DNA of 44,905 bases from contig JADFYY010000006.1 of assembly GCA_015232825.1 (NCBI GenBank), positions 1 through 44,905 on the forward strand, in the 5' to 3' direction. A program made the translations under genes and the position numbers. The DNA is from Magnetococcales bacterium (GTDB lineage: Bacteria; Pseudomonadota; Magnetococcia; Magnetococcales; Magnetaquicoccaceae). Position 1 is the stretch's first letter; each line of letters opens with the position of its first letter. Shown piece by piece: positions 17,431 to 25,986 of this stretch. The notes below the pieces were generated by a model, which was given only the letters and a program-made list of their open reading frames with translations, had not been told where the DNA came from and did not search any database.

Positions 17431-19530
17431 ATGATTCCTCAAGAAAAAAGAATTCTACAACTCAAAACAAAATCGATGGATTTGAATCGAGACACACCCA
17501 CCCATTTGCCACCCTGGTTGGTTTTGGTGGTGGATGATGAACCAGACGTTATTACCATTACCCGACTCAATCTACGCAATTTTTCTTTTAGTGGACGCCC
17601 ACTGCAAATCATCGAGGCCTCATCAGGACGTGAAGCACGCCAAATTCTTTCCAAAACCAAAGACATTGCATTATGTATAATTGATGTTATTATGGAAACG
17701 GATGATGCGGGACTAAAACTGGTGCAATATATTCGTGAAGAGTTGGGCGACCAACAGATCCGTCTTGTAATACGCACAGGTCAACCAGGGATTGCGCTAG
17801 AACGATATGTGATTGATAATTTTGACATCGATGACTACAAAGAGAAAAGTGAACTCTCTATCCAAAAACTGTACACAACCGTTCGATCCTCATTAAAATC
17901 CTACCAAGACATTACCACCATCGATTTAGCGCGTAAAGAGCTTGAAGCAGTCAGCATCCAATTGCGTGATCGTGAAACTCACTTTCGACTCATTTTGGAA
18001 AGTGCCATCGATGGCATTATCACCATTGACTCTCATGGCCTTCTGAATGATATCAATCCGGCAGCAGAAAGCATGTTTGGTTATTATAAGCATGAGATAG
18101 TTGGAAAAAACATTGCAGAAATCATCATACCTCCTGAATTTCGTCAGGCTCACACACACTCCTTACAGCGTCACGCCATTGGAGATCCTTACAGTTTAAA
18201 AAGAAAAATAAATTTTAATGGATTACGCGCAGACGGTAAAATCATTGAACTAGAAGCAAGCTTAAATTCATTTCATCATGATGGAAAAAAATATTATACG
18301 GCCTTTCTTCATGATATCACCGAACAAAAACTAGCGGAACGAGCCTTGATCCGTGCCAAAGAAAAAGCGGATCAAGCCAATCAAGCCAAAAGTACATTCT
18401 TAGCCAATATGAGCCATGAAATTCGCACACCAATGAATATTATAATTGGTATGGGAGATATGCTAACGGCATCCTTATTGACCAAAGAACAGCAAGGGTT
18501 TGTGGATAAACTGCAAATAGCAGGCAACAATTTATTAAACCTGATCAATCACATTCTAGATCTCTCCAAGATTGAAGCTGGCCATTTGCAAATCACAGTG
18601 GAACCGATTCAAATACGCGATTTGTTGCATGAAACAATCGATTTGCTCCAGGTCTTAGCTGAAAGCAAAGGATTAAAAACAGAATGCCTAATAACAGAAA
18701 ATGTTCCAGAGTGGCTGCTTTTGGATGGGACCAGACTGAGACAAGTTCTATTGAATATTGTGGGCAATGCAATCAAATTCACCGAACATGGAATGGTGAC
18801 GCTGCAAGTGGGATTGGATGAAAAAACTTCCGACTATCTGCATTTGGAGATCAAGGATACCGGTGTAGGGATTGAGGCGGCCTATCATGAGTGTATTTTT
18901 GACGCCTTTATCCAATCCGACACCAGCATTACACGCCGATACGGGGGAACCGGTTTAGGACTTTCAATTGCCTATCAGTTAGTGGAAAAGATGGGGGGGG
19001 ATGTATGGGTGGAAAGCCAAATCGGTGTTGGCAGCACCTTTCATATCATTCTACCACTAAGGGTTGCAAAGGCTCCAATGGATCACTCCAACCAACCCAT
19101 GACCTTGGAAAATGTTTCAATCGCAACCCCCATGCGTATTTTATTGGTGGAAGACATCGAATTTAACCAACTCCTGATTCGCACCTTTCTGATGAATTCA
19201 CCGCATGTTCTAACAATGGCCTCCAATGGTGCGGATGCTGTAAGCCTCATAACACAAGGAGATTCCTCCTTTGATTTGGTACTCATGGATTTACAAATGC
19301 CGGTAATGGATGGTTATACCGCCACCCGATTCATTCGACAGTGGGAGCAGGAGACAGGGTTGAAACCTTTGACCATCGTGGCTTTGACCGCTCATGCCCT
19401 GGAAGAAGATATTCAACAAAGCAAGAATGCGGGTTGCGATTTTCATTTGACCAAACCGATCAGAAGACAGCAATTATTGGACAGCATTCAACAGATAAGC
19501 AAAAAAACTAAAGATTTATTTGCTGCTTAA
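17431..19530 (+). CDS. Hybrid histidine kinase: receiver-PAS-HisKA-HATPase-receiver
   Basis: This 699-residue protein is soluble, with no membrane segment. The N-terminal receiver (about 30-150) has LVLVVDDEPD and Asp85 as phosphoacceptor. Its VIMETDDAGL, LVIRTGQPG and DYKEKSELS segments belong to the type of receivers that in other proteins precede a DUF3369 region. A PAS domain spans about 180-300, then HisKA with phosphoacceptor His329 in NMSHEIRTPMN, a HATPase domain with DTGVGIE and GGTGLGLSI, and a C-terminal receiver with MRILLVEDIEFNQ and Asp620 in LVLMDLQMPVMDG. An AAGGA site lies upstream of the ATG. It follows the heme-motif kinase 141 bases downstream and is likely a relay partner; this is inferred from proximity. 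It overlaps the opposite-strand cyclic-nucleotide gene by 4 bases. Confidence 0.92.
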   Translation: MIPQEKRILQLKTKSMDLNRDTPTHLPPWLVLVVDDEPDVITITRLNLRNFSFSGRPLQIIEASSGREARQILSKTKDIALCIIDVIMETDDAGLKLVQYIREELGDQQIRLVIRTGQPGIALERYVIDNFDIDDYKEKSELSIQKLYTTVRSSLKSYQDITTIDLARKELEAVSIQLRDRETHFRLILESAIDGIITIDSHGLLNDINPAAESMFGYYKHEIVGKNIAEIIIPPEFRQAHTHSLQRHAIGDPYSLKRKINFNGLRADGKIIELEASLNSFHHDGKKYYTAFLHDITEQKLAERALIRAKEKADQANQAKSTFLANMSHEIRTPMNIIIGMGDMLTASLLTKEQQGFVDKLQIAGNNLLNLINHILDLSKIEAGHLQITVEPIQIRDLLHETIDLLQVLAESKGLKTECLITENVPEWLLLDGTRLRQVLLNIVGNAIKFTEHGMVTLQVGLDEKTSDYLHLEIKDTGVGIEAAYHECIFDAFIQSDTSITRRYGGTGLGLSIAYQLVEKMGGDVWVESQIGVGSTFHIILPLRVAKAPMDHSNQPMTLENVSIATPMRILLVEDIEFNQLLIRTFLMNSPHVLTMASNGADAVSLITQGDSSFDLVLMDLQMPVMDGYTATRFIRQWEQETGLKPLTIVALTAHALEEDIQQSKNAGCDFHLTKPIRRQQLLDSIQQISKKTKDLFAA

Positions 19531-20015
19531 TTTGAACACTTCACCCGCAAAACGCTTCGACCAACAAAGCCTTTAGTCTTGTCTGCCACTCTAGAGAGAC
19601 GACGACCAATCAAGCCAGCAAATGCCCGCGTAATCTTCCAATCAACGGTCATGAGCATCCGAAACGATTCGATATCTAAGGTAAGCGCAACGACACGAGT
19701 TTCCGCCACAACGTTTGCCATCCTTGGCTTATTGGACACCAAAGACATTTCACCACACAAAGAACCGACCGCACAGGGAAAGCTGAGAATGGCACCTTCT
19801 TCATCCGGCACATCCACCCTGGCTTGTCCCTCATAGACCACAAACATCATCGTCCCTATTGAACCATATTGAATTAACAACTGGTCACGCTCAAAGCTTT
19901 CGATACCAACCAAAGGAGCAACCAACGTGACTAAATCATTCTGGTTTAATTCGCAAAACCCTTCAACATTACTTAAAAAATCAACAATTTGATATATTGT
20001 TAAGTTCGACAGCAT
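19527..20015 (-). CDS. Cyclic-nucleotide-binding domain protein
   Basis: The protein has 162 residues and is essentially a single cNMP-binding (CAP-like) beta-barrel domain. Diagnostic residues are the phosphate-binding cassette with Gly88-Glu89 (CGEMSL) and the Arg98 region KPRMANVVAET; the usual Ser/Thr after Arg is Met here, which may alter ligand preference. No helix-turn-helix follows, so it is not a CRP-type transcription factor. It could be a stand-alone cAMP/cGMP sensor or a phosphorelay adaptor. A GGAGAGGA stretch precedes the ATG. Its last 4 bases overlap the end of the hybrid kinase gene in a tail-to-tail arrangement, and its 5' end is divergent from the unrecognised gene at 20142. 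Confidence 0.75.
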   Translation of the reverse strand: MLSNLTIYQIVDFLSNVEGFCELNQNDLVTLVAPLVGIESFERDQLLIQYGSIGTMMFVVYEGQARVDVPDEEGAILSFPCAVGSLCGEMSLVSNKPRMANVVAETRVVALTLDIESFRMLMTVDWKITRAFAGLIGRRLSRVADKTKGFVGRSVLRVKCSN

Positions 20016-20141
20016 GATCGAATCCTCTCCGTTGCCAATCCAATGGGAAACTCAACCCACAAAACCCCTCATCCACTCTCGGTTTACGGACGAAAAGTGT
20101 CTCTAAGGATCAACTTGCCATAAGCCCAAAAAGGACACATC

Positions 20142-20645
20142 ATGAAAAAAATCCCAAACAAAGAAGGCTGGATTCCCATGGCGGACTACGTCCATCATGG
20201 GGTGCGCAAGCCGCAATCCCGTCCAGTTTATCACTTCGGGAAAACACCAGCCCCTTTGCCGGAAACCTGGGTTTCTCTTGAGGATTATACCCTTCATGAC
20301 ATCAGAAAATTCCACATACCAACCAACGAATCCTTTATTAGTCGTCTCAAGCCCCCACCCGCTCAAGCGGAGATTCCAAAAGAGGCCTATTTAACCATCT
20401 TCGACGCCCTGCAAGAGGTATGGGCAATGCCCAAACCCAATGGCGCGGTCTTCTCCCGCCTGAACTCCATACGCGCAACCGACCAGACCGAATGGGCCGC
20501 AGGTCGTATTCCAGCCGAAGAGCTTGAGCGACGCCAAAAAACAGTGGACGCCATTCGCACCCAATTCGCGGCCCAAGCCGAGGAAGCGACAGAGTGGTTC
20601 TTAAACAATCGCTTCCGGCTGTTCGATACCTTGCCAAACGCATAA
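20142..20645 (+). CDS. Unrecognised 167-residue protein
   Basis: I do not recognise this protein. It starts with an AAAAGGACA ribosome binding site 6-8 bases upstream of the ATG. Residues 1-75 are Pro/His/Tyr-rich with two similar segments (EGWIPMADYVHHGVRKP and ETWVSLEDYTLHDIRKF), an internal repeat of about 40 residues. Residues 76-160 look like a mostly helical domain with Glu/Ala/Arg-rich charged stretches. No signal peptide or membrane segment is visible, so it is probably cytoplasmic. It is followed 91 bases later by the NAD(P)-binding gene, with a long inverted repeat in between. Confidence 0.7.
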   Translation: MKKIPNKEGWIPMADYVHHGVRKPQSRPVYHFGKTPAPLPETWVSLEDYTLHDIRKFHIPTNESFISRLKPPPAQAEIPKEAYLTIFDALQEVWAMPKPNGAVFSRLNSIRATDQTEWAAGRIPAEELERRQKTVDAIRTQFAAQAEEATEWFLNNRFRLFDTLPNA

Positions 20646-20646
20646 A

Positions 20647-20714
20647 CCGATTTTTCTTGCCTCCACCCCGTGAATCCGTTAGCCTTGCCATAATCCATTT
20701 GAACGAAAAATCGG
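20647..20714. repeat. Perfect 10-base inverted repeat spanning 48 bases
   Basis: CCGATTTTTC at 20647-20656 is repeated as the inverted copy GAAAAATCGG at 20705-20714. The arms lie just after the stop of the unrecognised gene and just before the ribosome binding site of the next gene. Loop and arms could form an extended operator or an mRNA hairpin; no T run follows, so it is not a terminator. Chance is possible given the AT-rich arms. Confidence 0.4.
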
Positions 20715-20736
20715 CAATGTGACAAGGAGAAAAAAG

Positions 20737-21630
20737 ATGATTCTGGTCACTGGATGCACTGGACAGGTCGGTTCCTCTCTGATACGCCAACTTCTGCGCA
20801 ATGGCATAAAAGCAGATGAAATCCGTGGAATGGTCCGTCACCCCGGACAAACCAAAGATCCAGCCTTTCCCAGAGAGGTTGAATTATTCCGTGGCGACAT
20901 CGCCGACCCCCAAGCCCTCCCCGCCGCCATGGAAGGAGTCACACAGGTCATCCACCTCGTAGGCATTCTGGTAGAAACGGGCTTGCAAACCTTCCAACGC
21001 ATTCATGTCGAAGGGACACGTCATCTCGTTCAGGCCGCCAAAAATGCGGGGGTAAACCGGTTCATTGCGGTAAGCGCATTGGGTACGCGCCCCATGGCCC
21101 GGAGTACCTATCACCAAACCAAATGGCAAGCCGAAAAACTCATCCGTCACAGCGACCTGAACTTTACCATCTTCCGGCCTTCGGTCATTTTCGGCCCTCT
21201 GGATGGGTTCACCAACGCCTTCGCCACCATGGCCCGATTTTCCCCTGTGGTTCCCCTTTTAGGCAAAGGGATGACCCGCATGCAACCCGTCTGGGTAGAA
21301 GATGTGGTCCACTGCCTGATCCAGGCATTGAAAGACCCATCCACCCATGGCGAAACCCTGGAAATAGGCGGACCTGAACAACTGACGTTCCGACAGATCA
21401 TGGAGACCATCCTCGATATTCTGGGCAAACGTCGTCTCAAGCTCCCCATTCCCTTTAGCATGCTCACCCCGCAGGCTTGGATACTAGAACGGATCATGGC
21501 CCGTCCTCCTCTGACTGTGGATCAAATGATCATGGCGCAAGAAGATAACATCCTCTTGCATCCTTTTCCTTGGGAACGTTTCGGACGCTCCCCCCGCACC
21601 TTGCGGGAGGGTCTAGAAGAGTATCTTTAA
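20737..21630 (+). CDS. NAD(P)-binding protein, atypical SDR (NmrA/NDUFA9-like)
   Basis: I used the ATG at 20737 (297 residues) rather than the upstream GTG at 20719, because AAGGAG at 20724-20729 lies 7 bases before it. The N terminus MILVTGCTGQVGSSLIR carries the GxxGxxG dinucleotide motif of a Rossmann fold. A YHQTK segment in STYHQTKWQAEKL gives the Tyr-x-x-x-Lys pair of short-chain dehydrogenase relatives, and IFRPSVIFGP is typical of extended SDRs. Proteins of this type include NDUFA9-like complex I assembly factors and NmrA-type redox sensors. The substrate cannot be read from the sequence. Convergent mtaB ends 55 bases downstream with a DnaA-box-like palindrome between them. Confidence 0.8.
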   Translation: MILVTGCTGQVGSSLIRQLLRNGIKADEIRGMVRHPGQTKDPAFPREVELFRGDIADPQALPAAMEGVTQVIHLVGILVETGLQTFQRIHVEGTRHLVQAAKNAGVNRFIAVSALGTRPMARSTYHQTKWQAEKLIRHSDLNFTIFRPSVIFGPLDGFTNAFATMARFSPVVPLLGKGMTRMQPVWVEDVVHCLIQALKDPSTHGETLEIGGPEQLTFRQIMETILDILGKRRLKLPIPFSMLTPQAWILERIMARPPLTVDQMIMAQEDNILLHPFPWERFGRSPRTLREGLEEYL

Positions 21631-21648
21631 TCCCCTTTTTTCAAAAAT

Positions 21649-21682
21649 TCATCCACAGCTTATCCACAAAAGCTGTGGATAA
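21649..21682. other. Cluster of three DnaA-box-like 9-mers in a palindrome
   Basis: TTATCCACA (21660-21668) and TGTGGATAA (21674-21682) are two consensus DnaA boxes in inverted orientation, five bases apart. A third, TCATCCACA (21649-21657), matches 8 of 9 positions. In addition ATCCACAGCT (21651-21660) and AGCTGTGGAT (21671-21680) make a perfect 10-base stem with a 10-base loop. The site lies between two convergent genes. The hairpin could also serve as a bidirectional transcription stop. Confidence 0.65.
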
Positions 21683-21685
21683 CTT

Positions 21686-23080
21686 TCATTCCTCATGCGA
21701 AACCGCCTCAACAACCCGTCCAAGCAGGCTGTTGGACTTCTCATCGATTCCAACGACCCTCACCGACAATAAACCTCCTCGCCATTCGGCGCGAGCCTCT
21801 GGAAAACGCATCGGCAAGAAACCATCGGTCTTACCACTCCCCCATCCCTCTTCCACCGTTTCCACCAGCACCGTTTCTGTGCATCCCAATCGTTTAACCA
21901 AAACCCTAGCCAATTGCGCCTCTCCAGCCTGACGCAAACGAAGGGCGCGTTCCCGAATCTGCTCACCAGAAACCCAAAGAGAGGACGGCATCGCGGCGGC
22001 TAGCGTGTCAGGACGCACGGAATAAGGGAAGACATGCAGCAACGACAACTCGGCCTCAGAGGTCAACGCCACGGTTTGAGCAAAGGCCTCTTCGGTTTCT
22101 GAGGGAAACCCGGCGATAAAATCTGCACCAAAGACCACCTCTGGTCGTGCCTTGCGGACCCATGCGATCCGCTCCAGCACTTCACGACGCCCCCGCCCCC
22201 GCCCCATACGCTTGCGCACCCCATCATCCCCAGACTGAATCGAAAGATGCAAATAACCACAAAGTCGCTCCCTTGTGGCAAACAGGGTAACCAACTCCTG
22301 ATCGATGTCTAATGGATCCAAAGAGGATAACCGCAGACGTCCCAACCCAGGCAAATCCAGCAGGGCTTGAACCAACCCGGCCAGCGAAGAGGGAACCTGA
22401 AAATCACGACCATAGGCCCCGATATTCACCCCAGTCAGCACCAACTCTTCATAGCCAGCCTCCAAAAAGTGTTGCGCCTGCTCCACGACCCGTTGCAGCG
22501 GAACCGAACGGCTTGGACCCCGCACACTGGGAATCAGACAATAGGCGCAGGCCCGATCACAACCATCCTGGGCATGAAGAAAGGCACGAGAGCGATCCCC
22601 GAAATGGTCCACAGGGTCAGACAAAGGAACCTCTGTCAAACGAGAGACATCTCCCACCCGAATCCGTTCATGACTATCCTGGAGGGCCATCTCCTCCATC
22701 ACCTCCCACAAACGACCCTTTTCACCATTGCCAAGCACCAAGTCCACCCCTGGCAAGGCCGCCACGTTTTCTGGTGCCCTCTGGGCATAACACCCAGTGA
22801 CAACAATCCGGGCATCGGGATACTCCCGCACCGCACGCCGGATCAATTGGCGTGCCTGGCGGTCACTCTCGCCCGTGACCGAGCAGGTGTTGATAACCAC
22901 CAGATCCGCCACTTCACCCGCCTCCACCAGACGATAGCCCCGTCCCACGCCCCCCTGCCCCATGGCAGCACTTTCGAATTGATTGACGCGACATCCCATG
23001 GTCAATACGGTCATAAGTCTGGGAGGCTCTTCTGGACCATTGACGTCAGGATCCAACCGATTTAAAGTATTCTCTAGCAT
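21686..23080 (-). CDS. mtaB: tRNA N6-threonylcarbamoyladenosine 2-methylthiotransferase
   Basis: The protein adds a methylthio group to the t6A base at position 37 of tRNAs reading ANN codons, using two iron-sulfur clusters. Its N-terminal UPF0004 domain supplies three Cys: Cys30 (MGCRVNQFES), Cys66 (INTCSVT) and Cys97 (TGCYAQ). The radical SAM motif CDRACAYC gives Cys174, Cys178 and Cys181. The GCRVNQ form separates MtaB from MiaB and RimO. The C-terminal TRAM-like region is present. As written it has 464 residues, with 18 bases between its start and that of the divergent nucleotidyltransferase gene. No clear ribosome binding site precedes the first ATG; the ATG at 23014 (residue 23, MTVLTMGCRVNQ) is a plausible alternative start. 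Confidence 0.9.
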   Translation of the reverse strand: MLENTLNRLDPDVNGPEEPPRLMTVLTMGCRVNQFESAAMGQGGVGRGYRLVEAGEVADLVVINTCSVTGESDRQARQLIRRAVREYPDARIVVTGCYAQRAPENVAALPGVDLVLGNGEKGRLWEVMEEMALQDSHERIRVGDVSRLTEVPLSDPVDHFGDRSRAFLHAQDGCDRACAYCLIPSVRGPSRSVPLQRVVEQAQHFLEAGYEELVLTGVNIGAYGRDFQVPSSLAGLVQALLDLPGLGRLRLSSLDPLDIDQELVTLFATRERLCGYLHLSIQSGDDGVRKRMGRGRGRREVLERIAWVRKARPEVVFGADFIAGFPSETEEAFAQTVALTSEAELSLLHVFPYSVRPDTLAAAMPSSLWVSGEQIRERALRLRQAGEAQLARVLVKRLGCTETVLVETVEEGWGSGKTDGFLPMRFPEARAEWRGGLLSVRVVGIDEKSNSLLGRVVEAVSHEE

Positions 23081-23098
23081 AATCTTGATAAGGACACC

Positions 23099-24457
23099 AT
23101 GATCCCATCCTTTCCAAACGCATTCGCGCCGTTCATTAGAAATCTCCTGGACGATATCAATCGGCTGATCGGGCCGATCTATCTTGTCGGAGAAGCTCCC
23201 TTGTGCGGCATTCAGGGCAGACCCCTGCCTAATACCCTTGACATCCTAGTGGCTCATCCCCTGGCCGAATGTCGCAAACGACTGCATCGGGGAGATCACC
23301 CCGAAGCCATCATGGGACAGAAGCATAACAGTCTCTTGCTGCCCATCAAAGAGTGGATGCATCCCAAGGTACTCGATATCGCCTCTTTTAAAAGTCGTCC
23401 CAATCATCCAGCCACCGTGGAAGAAGATCTGCTGCATCGGGATATCACCATCAATGCCATGGCCTATACTTGGCCAAACGGCCCTTTGATCGATCCATTT
23501 GGAGGCCGTCAGGATCTGCTTACTGGCGAGATCCGTCTGGTCAACGGGATAGAAACCCTGCAACAAAATCCCCTACGGGCATTGGTTTTCTTTCGCTTTG
23601 CCATGCAATTGAACCGACCTCCCAACCCGGATGATCTGCATCTAGTAGAACAAACCTCCCTGGCCTCGACTCTACCCGAACAAATTCGGATAGAAATGGA
23701 TCGGATCCTCTCTCTGCCTCTGGCCAACGAAGAGTCCCAAAACCAATTACGAGAACTGTTCGCCTCTCCTCTTGGCAATCAAATTCTCCCTCATCTTTCA
23801 TCCCTGCATAGCATGGAGTTGCAACCAGGGAGTGAAGATCCCTGGAAACAGATGCTCGATACCACACTCGCCATCACCGCTCCCTCGGATGGAGAAGAGA
23901 TCTCCCTGCTCGATCTGCGTTGGGTCACCTTGCTAGGCGGAATCGGTCTTTTGAAAAATTGTTCCATTGACCACATGGAATCCAATCTGGCCCAAATCAA
24001 CAAACGTCTGGAATACTACCAGTTTTCCAGACGGCGTTCGCGACGAATTCTTGCTCTGTTGCGCAATCTGAGCAGTACGACTACCCCAACCGACCGTCAA
24101 TTAAAACGGTACTTGCAAGATCACATCCCCCTAGAAGGGGTGTTTCGCCTGTTGCAGGCCGTCACGGCCGCCAATCCCAATATTACCGAAGCAGACCGGA
24201 TCAACGAGGAACTGAAGTTTCAGGAGATCCGCAACCGTTGCCGGGCCTTGCGCCAAGTCGAAAAACGTCTCCGGCCCATCGACTTGGTTCTCTCTGGCGG
24301 AGAAATTTTAGACATCATCCGCAAAAAGCCCGGCCCCTGGCTTAGAGACCTGCAAGCCTCCCTTGTGGATCTGGTCAGCCAAGATCCAAGCCGCAACAAC
24401 AAGGCGGAATTGCAGAATCAAGTCCAAAAGTGGATCAAAAAACAAAGAGAAATTTAA
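23099..24457 (+). CDS. CCA-adding/poly(A) polymerase family protein with altered head motifs
   Basis: The 452-residue protein belongs to the class II nucleotidyltransferase family that includes CCA-adding enzymes and poly(A) polymerase. Supporting segments are VLDIASF (about 91-97), EEDLLHRDITINAMAY (108-123), IDPFGGRQDLLTGEIRLV (131-148) and NPLRALVFFRFAMQL (157-171). The catalytic head is changed, however. The GGxVRD loop reads YLVGEAPLCG (28-37), and the DxD metal pair reads T46-L-D48, so the first Asp is Thr. DPLR reads NPLR, losing the Asp. From this I infer weak or absent nucleotidyl transfer, perhaps a tRNA-binding or regulatory relative. It starts with an AAGGA site 4 bases upstream and is divergent from mtaB with an 18-base gap. 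Its last 4 bases overlap the opposite-strand FHA gene. Confidence 0.75.
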   Translation: MIPSFPNAFAPFIRNLLDDINRLIGPIYLVGEAPLCGIQGRPLPNTLDILVAHPLAECRKRLHRGDHPEAIMGQKHNSLLLPIKEWMHPKVLDIASFKSRPNHPATVEEDLLHRDITINAMAYTWPNGPLIDPFGGRQDLLTGEIRLVNGIETLQQNPLRALVFFRFAMQLNRPPNPDDLHLVEQTSLASTLPEQIRIEMDRILSLPLANEESQNQLRELFASPLGNQILPHLSSLHSMELQPGSEDPWKQMLDTTLAITAPSDGEEISLLDLRWVTLLGGIGLLKNCSIDHMESNLAQINKRLEYYQFSRRRSRRILALLRNLSSTTTPTDRQLKRYLQDHIPLEGVFRLLQAVTAANPNITEADRINEELKFQEIRNRCRALRQVEKRLRPIDLVLSGGEILDIIRKKPGPWLRDLQASLVDLVSQDPSRNNKAELQNQVQKWIKKQREI

Positions 24458-25662
24458 TTCTGACGGTTTCTTTCCACCAAATGATGATATAAAGTACTCG
24501 GAAACATGAAAGTGAATTCATGTCTGCCAATCTTGATTTTATCGCCATCAAACAACTCTTTTTCATTACCTTTAAATACTTGATTATTAACTAAAATTCC
24601 ATTAGTAGAATTCGTATCCCGAATAAAATACTGCCCCTCAGAACCAAAACGTATTTGGGCATGATGCATAGAGATCGCCGCATCTGCCATTGAGATATCG
24701 TTATCCAGGCCCCTACCAATAGTCAAAATCTCCTCGCCATTCTCCTCAAACCGTTCTGGATGGATCAAAGGATAAATGGAACGCCCCAATACCTTGAACG
24801 GAACCACGTCGATACCGTTAGTAATATCAGCTAAAAACCCCATAGTAATTTCAGGATCCAGATCAGAGACCCGACTGGCATAACCACGAAAAACCCCGGA
24901 ACCAACGAGGCTCGGACGATGCATAATTTGCGTAAATATATTTTCGTTAAATTTAACAGAATACTCTTTTAACTGTTTAAAGTTAGCTTGACCCAGTGAA
25001 TTAACCAGTTGGCGCAACCGCAGTTGCGGTTGAATTCCCTTCAGATGTAAATACAAGCCACTAGGGGCCAGCAACGTAAAGCTCAAACGTCCGAAGGCAA
25101 CCACATCCCCTTCGCGCAAAGGCACTTCCTGTTCAATTGGAGCGTTGTTAACCCGGACCGGATTGGATCCTCCCAAAGAACGAATGCGAAATCGAGTGCC
25201 ACGCAACACATGGATCACAGCCTGCGTTCTGGAAACCGCATAATCAGGCATCACAAAATCATTGTCATAAATACGGCCCAACGTAAAAGAGCAGACCTCT
25301 TCGGACGAAGGGGGGGACTTGTAAAACACATAAACCAGTTCAGTCAGGCTCTGTGGCGCGTCTTTAGCCTGCATATCCATTGAATCTGGATCAAAAAGCA
25401 CGGTTTCGATGCGAGGGCTATTAGCGGGAGTGATCAACCCTTGCATAACCCGGTCTCCAGCCAACACCCAATGACCAAGCTTACGAACAAAACTTTGTTC
25501 CGAACTCTCGTTGGCCAGTTGGAGAAGAGCACGATAATTCAACCTCCCTCCTGCGACGAGAAGATCACGAATACTGGCACCGGGTGTTGAAAAAGGCATG
25601 AGCTTACCCAGAATGGATGGTTTATGGAAAAAACTCTTCCAAGTATAACCAGAAATCACCAT
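24454..25662 (-). CDS. Protein with two FHA domains
   Basis: The protein has 402 residues. FHA domain 1 (about 126-198) has FTLGRIYDND, the AVSRTQAVIHV segment and a NPVRVN loop. FHA domain 2 (about 312-388) is more canonical: TIGRGLDND, ISMHHAQI, FIRDTNSTNGILVN and DGDKIKIG. FHA domains bind phosphothreonine, so this is probably an adaptor for Ser/Thr kinase signalling or for a secretion or cell-division machine; no kinase gene is in the window. Residues 1-110 contain an LLVAGGRLNYRALLQ segment that I do not recognise. No signal peptide is visible. The ATG is the first in its frame after a stop and lacks a strong ribosome binding site. The 3' end overlaps the nucleotidyltransferase gene by 4 bases tail to tail. 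Confidence 0.85.
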   Translation of the reverse strand: MVISGYTWKSFFHKPSILGKLMPFSTPGASIRDLLVAGGRLNYRALLQLANESSEQSFVRKLGHWVLAGDRVMQGLITPANSPRIETVLFDPDSMDMQAKDAPQSLTELVYVFYKSPPSSEEVCSFTLGRIYDNDFVMPDYAVSRTQAVIHVLRGTRFRIRSLGGSNPVRVNNAPIEQEVPLREGDVVAFGRLSFTLLAPSGLYLHLKGIQPQLRLRQLVNSLGQANFKQLKEYSVKFNENIFTQIMHRPSLVGSGVFRGYASRVSDLDPEITMGFLADITNGIDVVPFKVLGRSIYPLIHPERFEENGEEILTIGRGLDNDISMADAAISMHHAQIRFGSEGQYFIRDTNSTNGILVNNQVFKGNEKELFDGDKIKIGRHEFTFMFPSTLYHHLVERNRQN

Positions 25663-25986
25663 AAAGCGATACCAAGTTCAACAAGTGCGGGGCAATTGAG
25701 ATCGAAGTCCGCTGGTCCAGCTATAAAGCGGCTCTCTACCTGTCGCAAAGAAGGGGATTCCAGCCATTGCTTGAGATGCGCTGAAATTTGCCATCTACAA
25801 AAAAAAATTAGAAACTGATATTAAACATTGAAATTGTGCATAAAAAGTCTGGTCCACAGGTTTTGGAGAATTCCGGGAGAGGGGAGAAAAAAGAGGGTGT
25901 TTCCGACTCCTTCTGGTCCAGAGGCTACCAAGTCGAAATCGAAACAATATCGGCCAACTATTGAAAATATTGGGATTTTCTGACAC
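25663..25986 (-). other. Gene-poor stretch with a possible C-terminal gene remnant
   Basis: No gene with a start codon is visible. On the minus strand one frame runs from about 25815 to a TGA that overlaps the FHA start by a few bases. It reads HLKQWLESPSLRQVESRFI and then AGPADFDLNCPALVELG, which looks more like real protein than its neighbours. It has no ATG or convincing GTG start and runs into a poly-T stretch upstream, so it may be the broken end of a lost gene that was coupled to the FHA gene. I do not recognise it. The rest of the stretch, about 25830-25986, holds nothing I can support. Confidence 0.3.

Noticed and set aside
22367-23065. Open frame antisense to mtaB
   Set aside because: His/Pro-rich translation without motifs; mtaB is well supported on the other strand.
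25795-25986. 63-residue minus-strand frame before the tRNA terminator
   Set aside because: No ribosome binding site or family features; it looks like chance in a GC-balanced gap.
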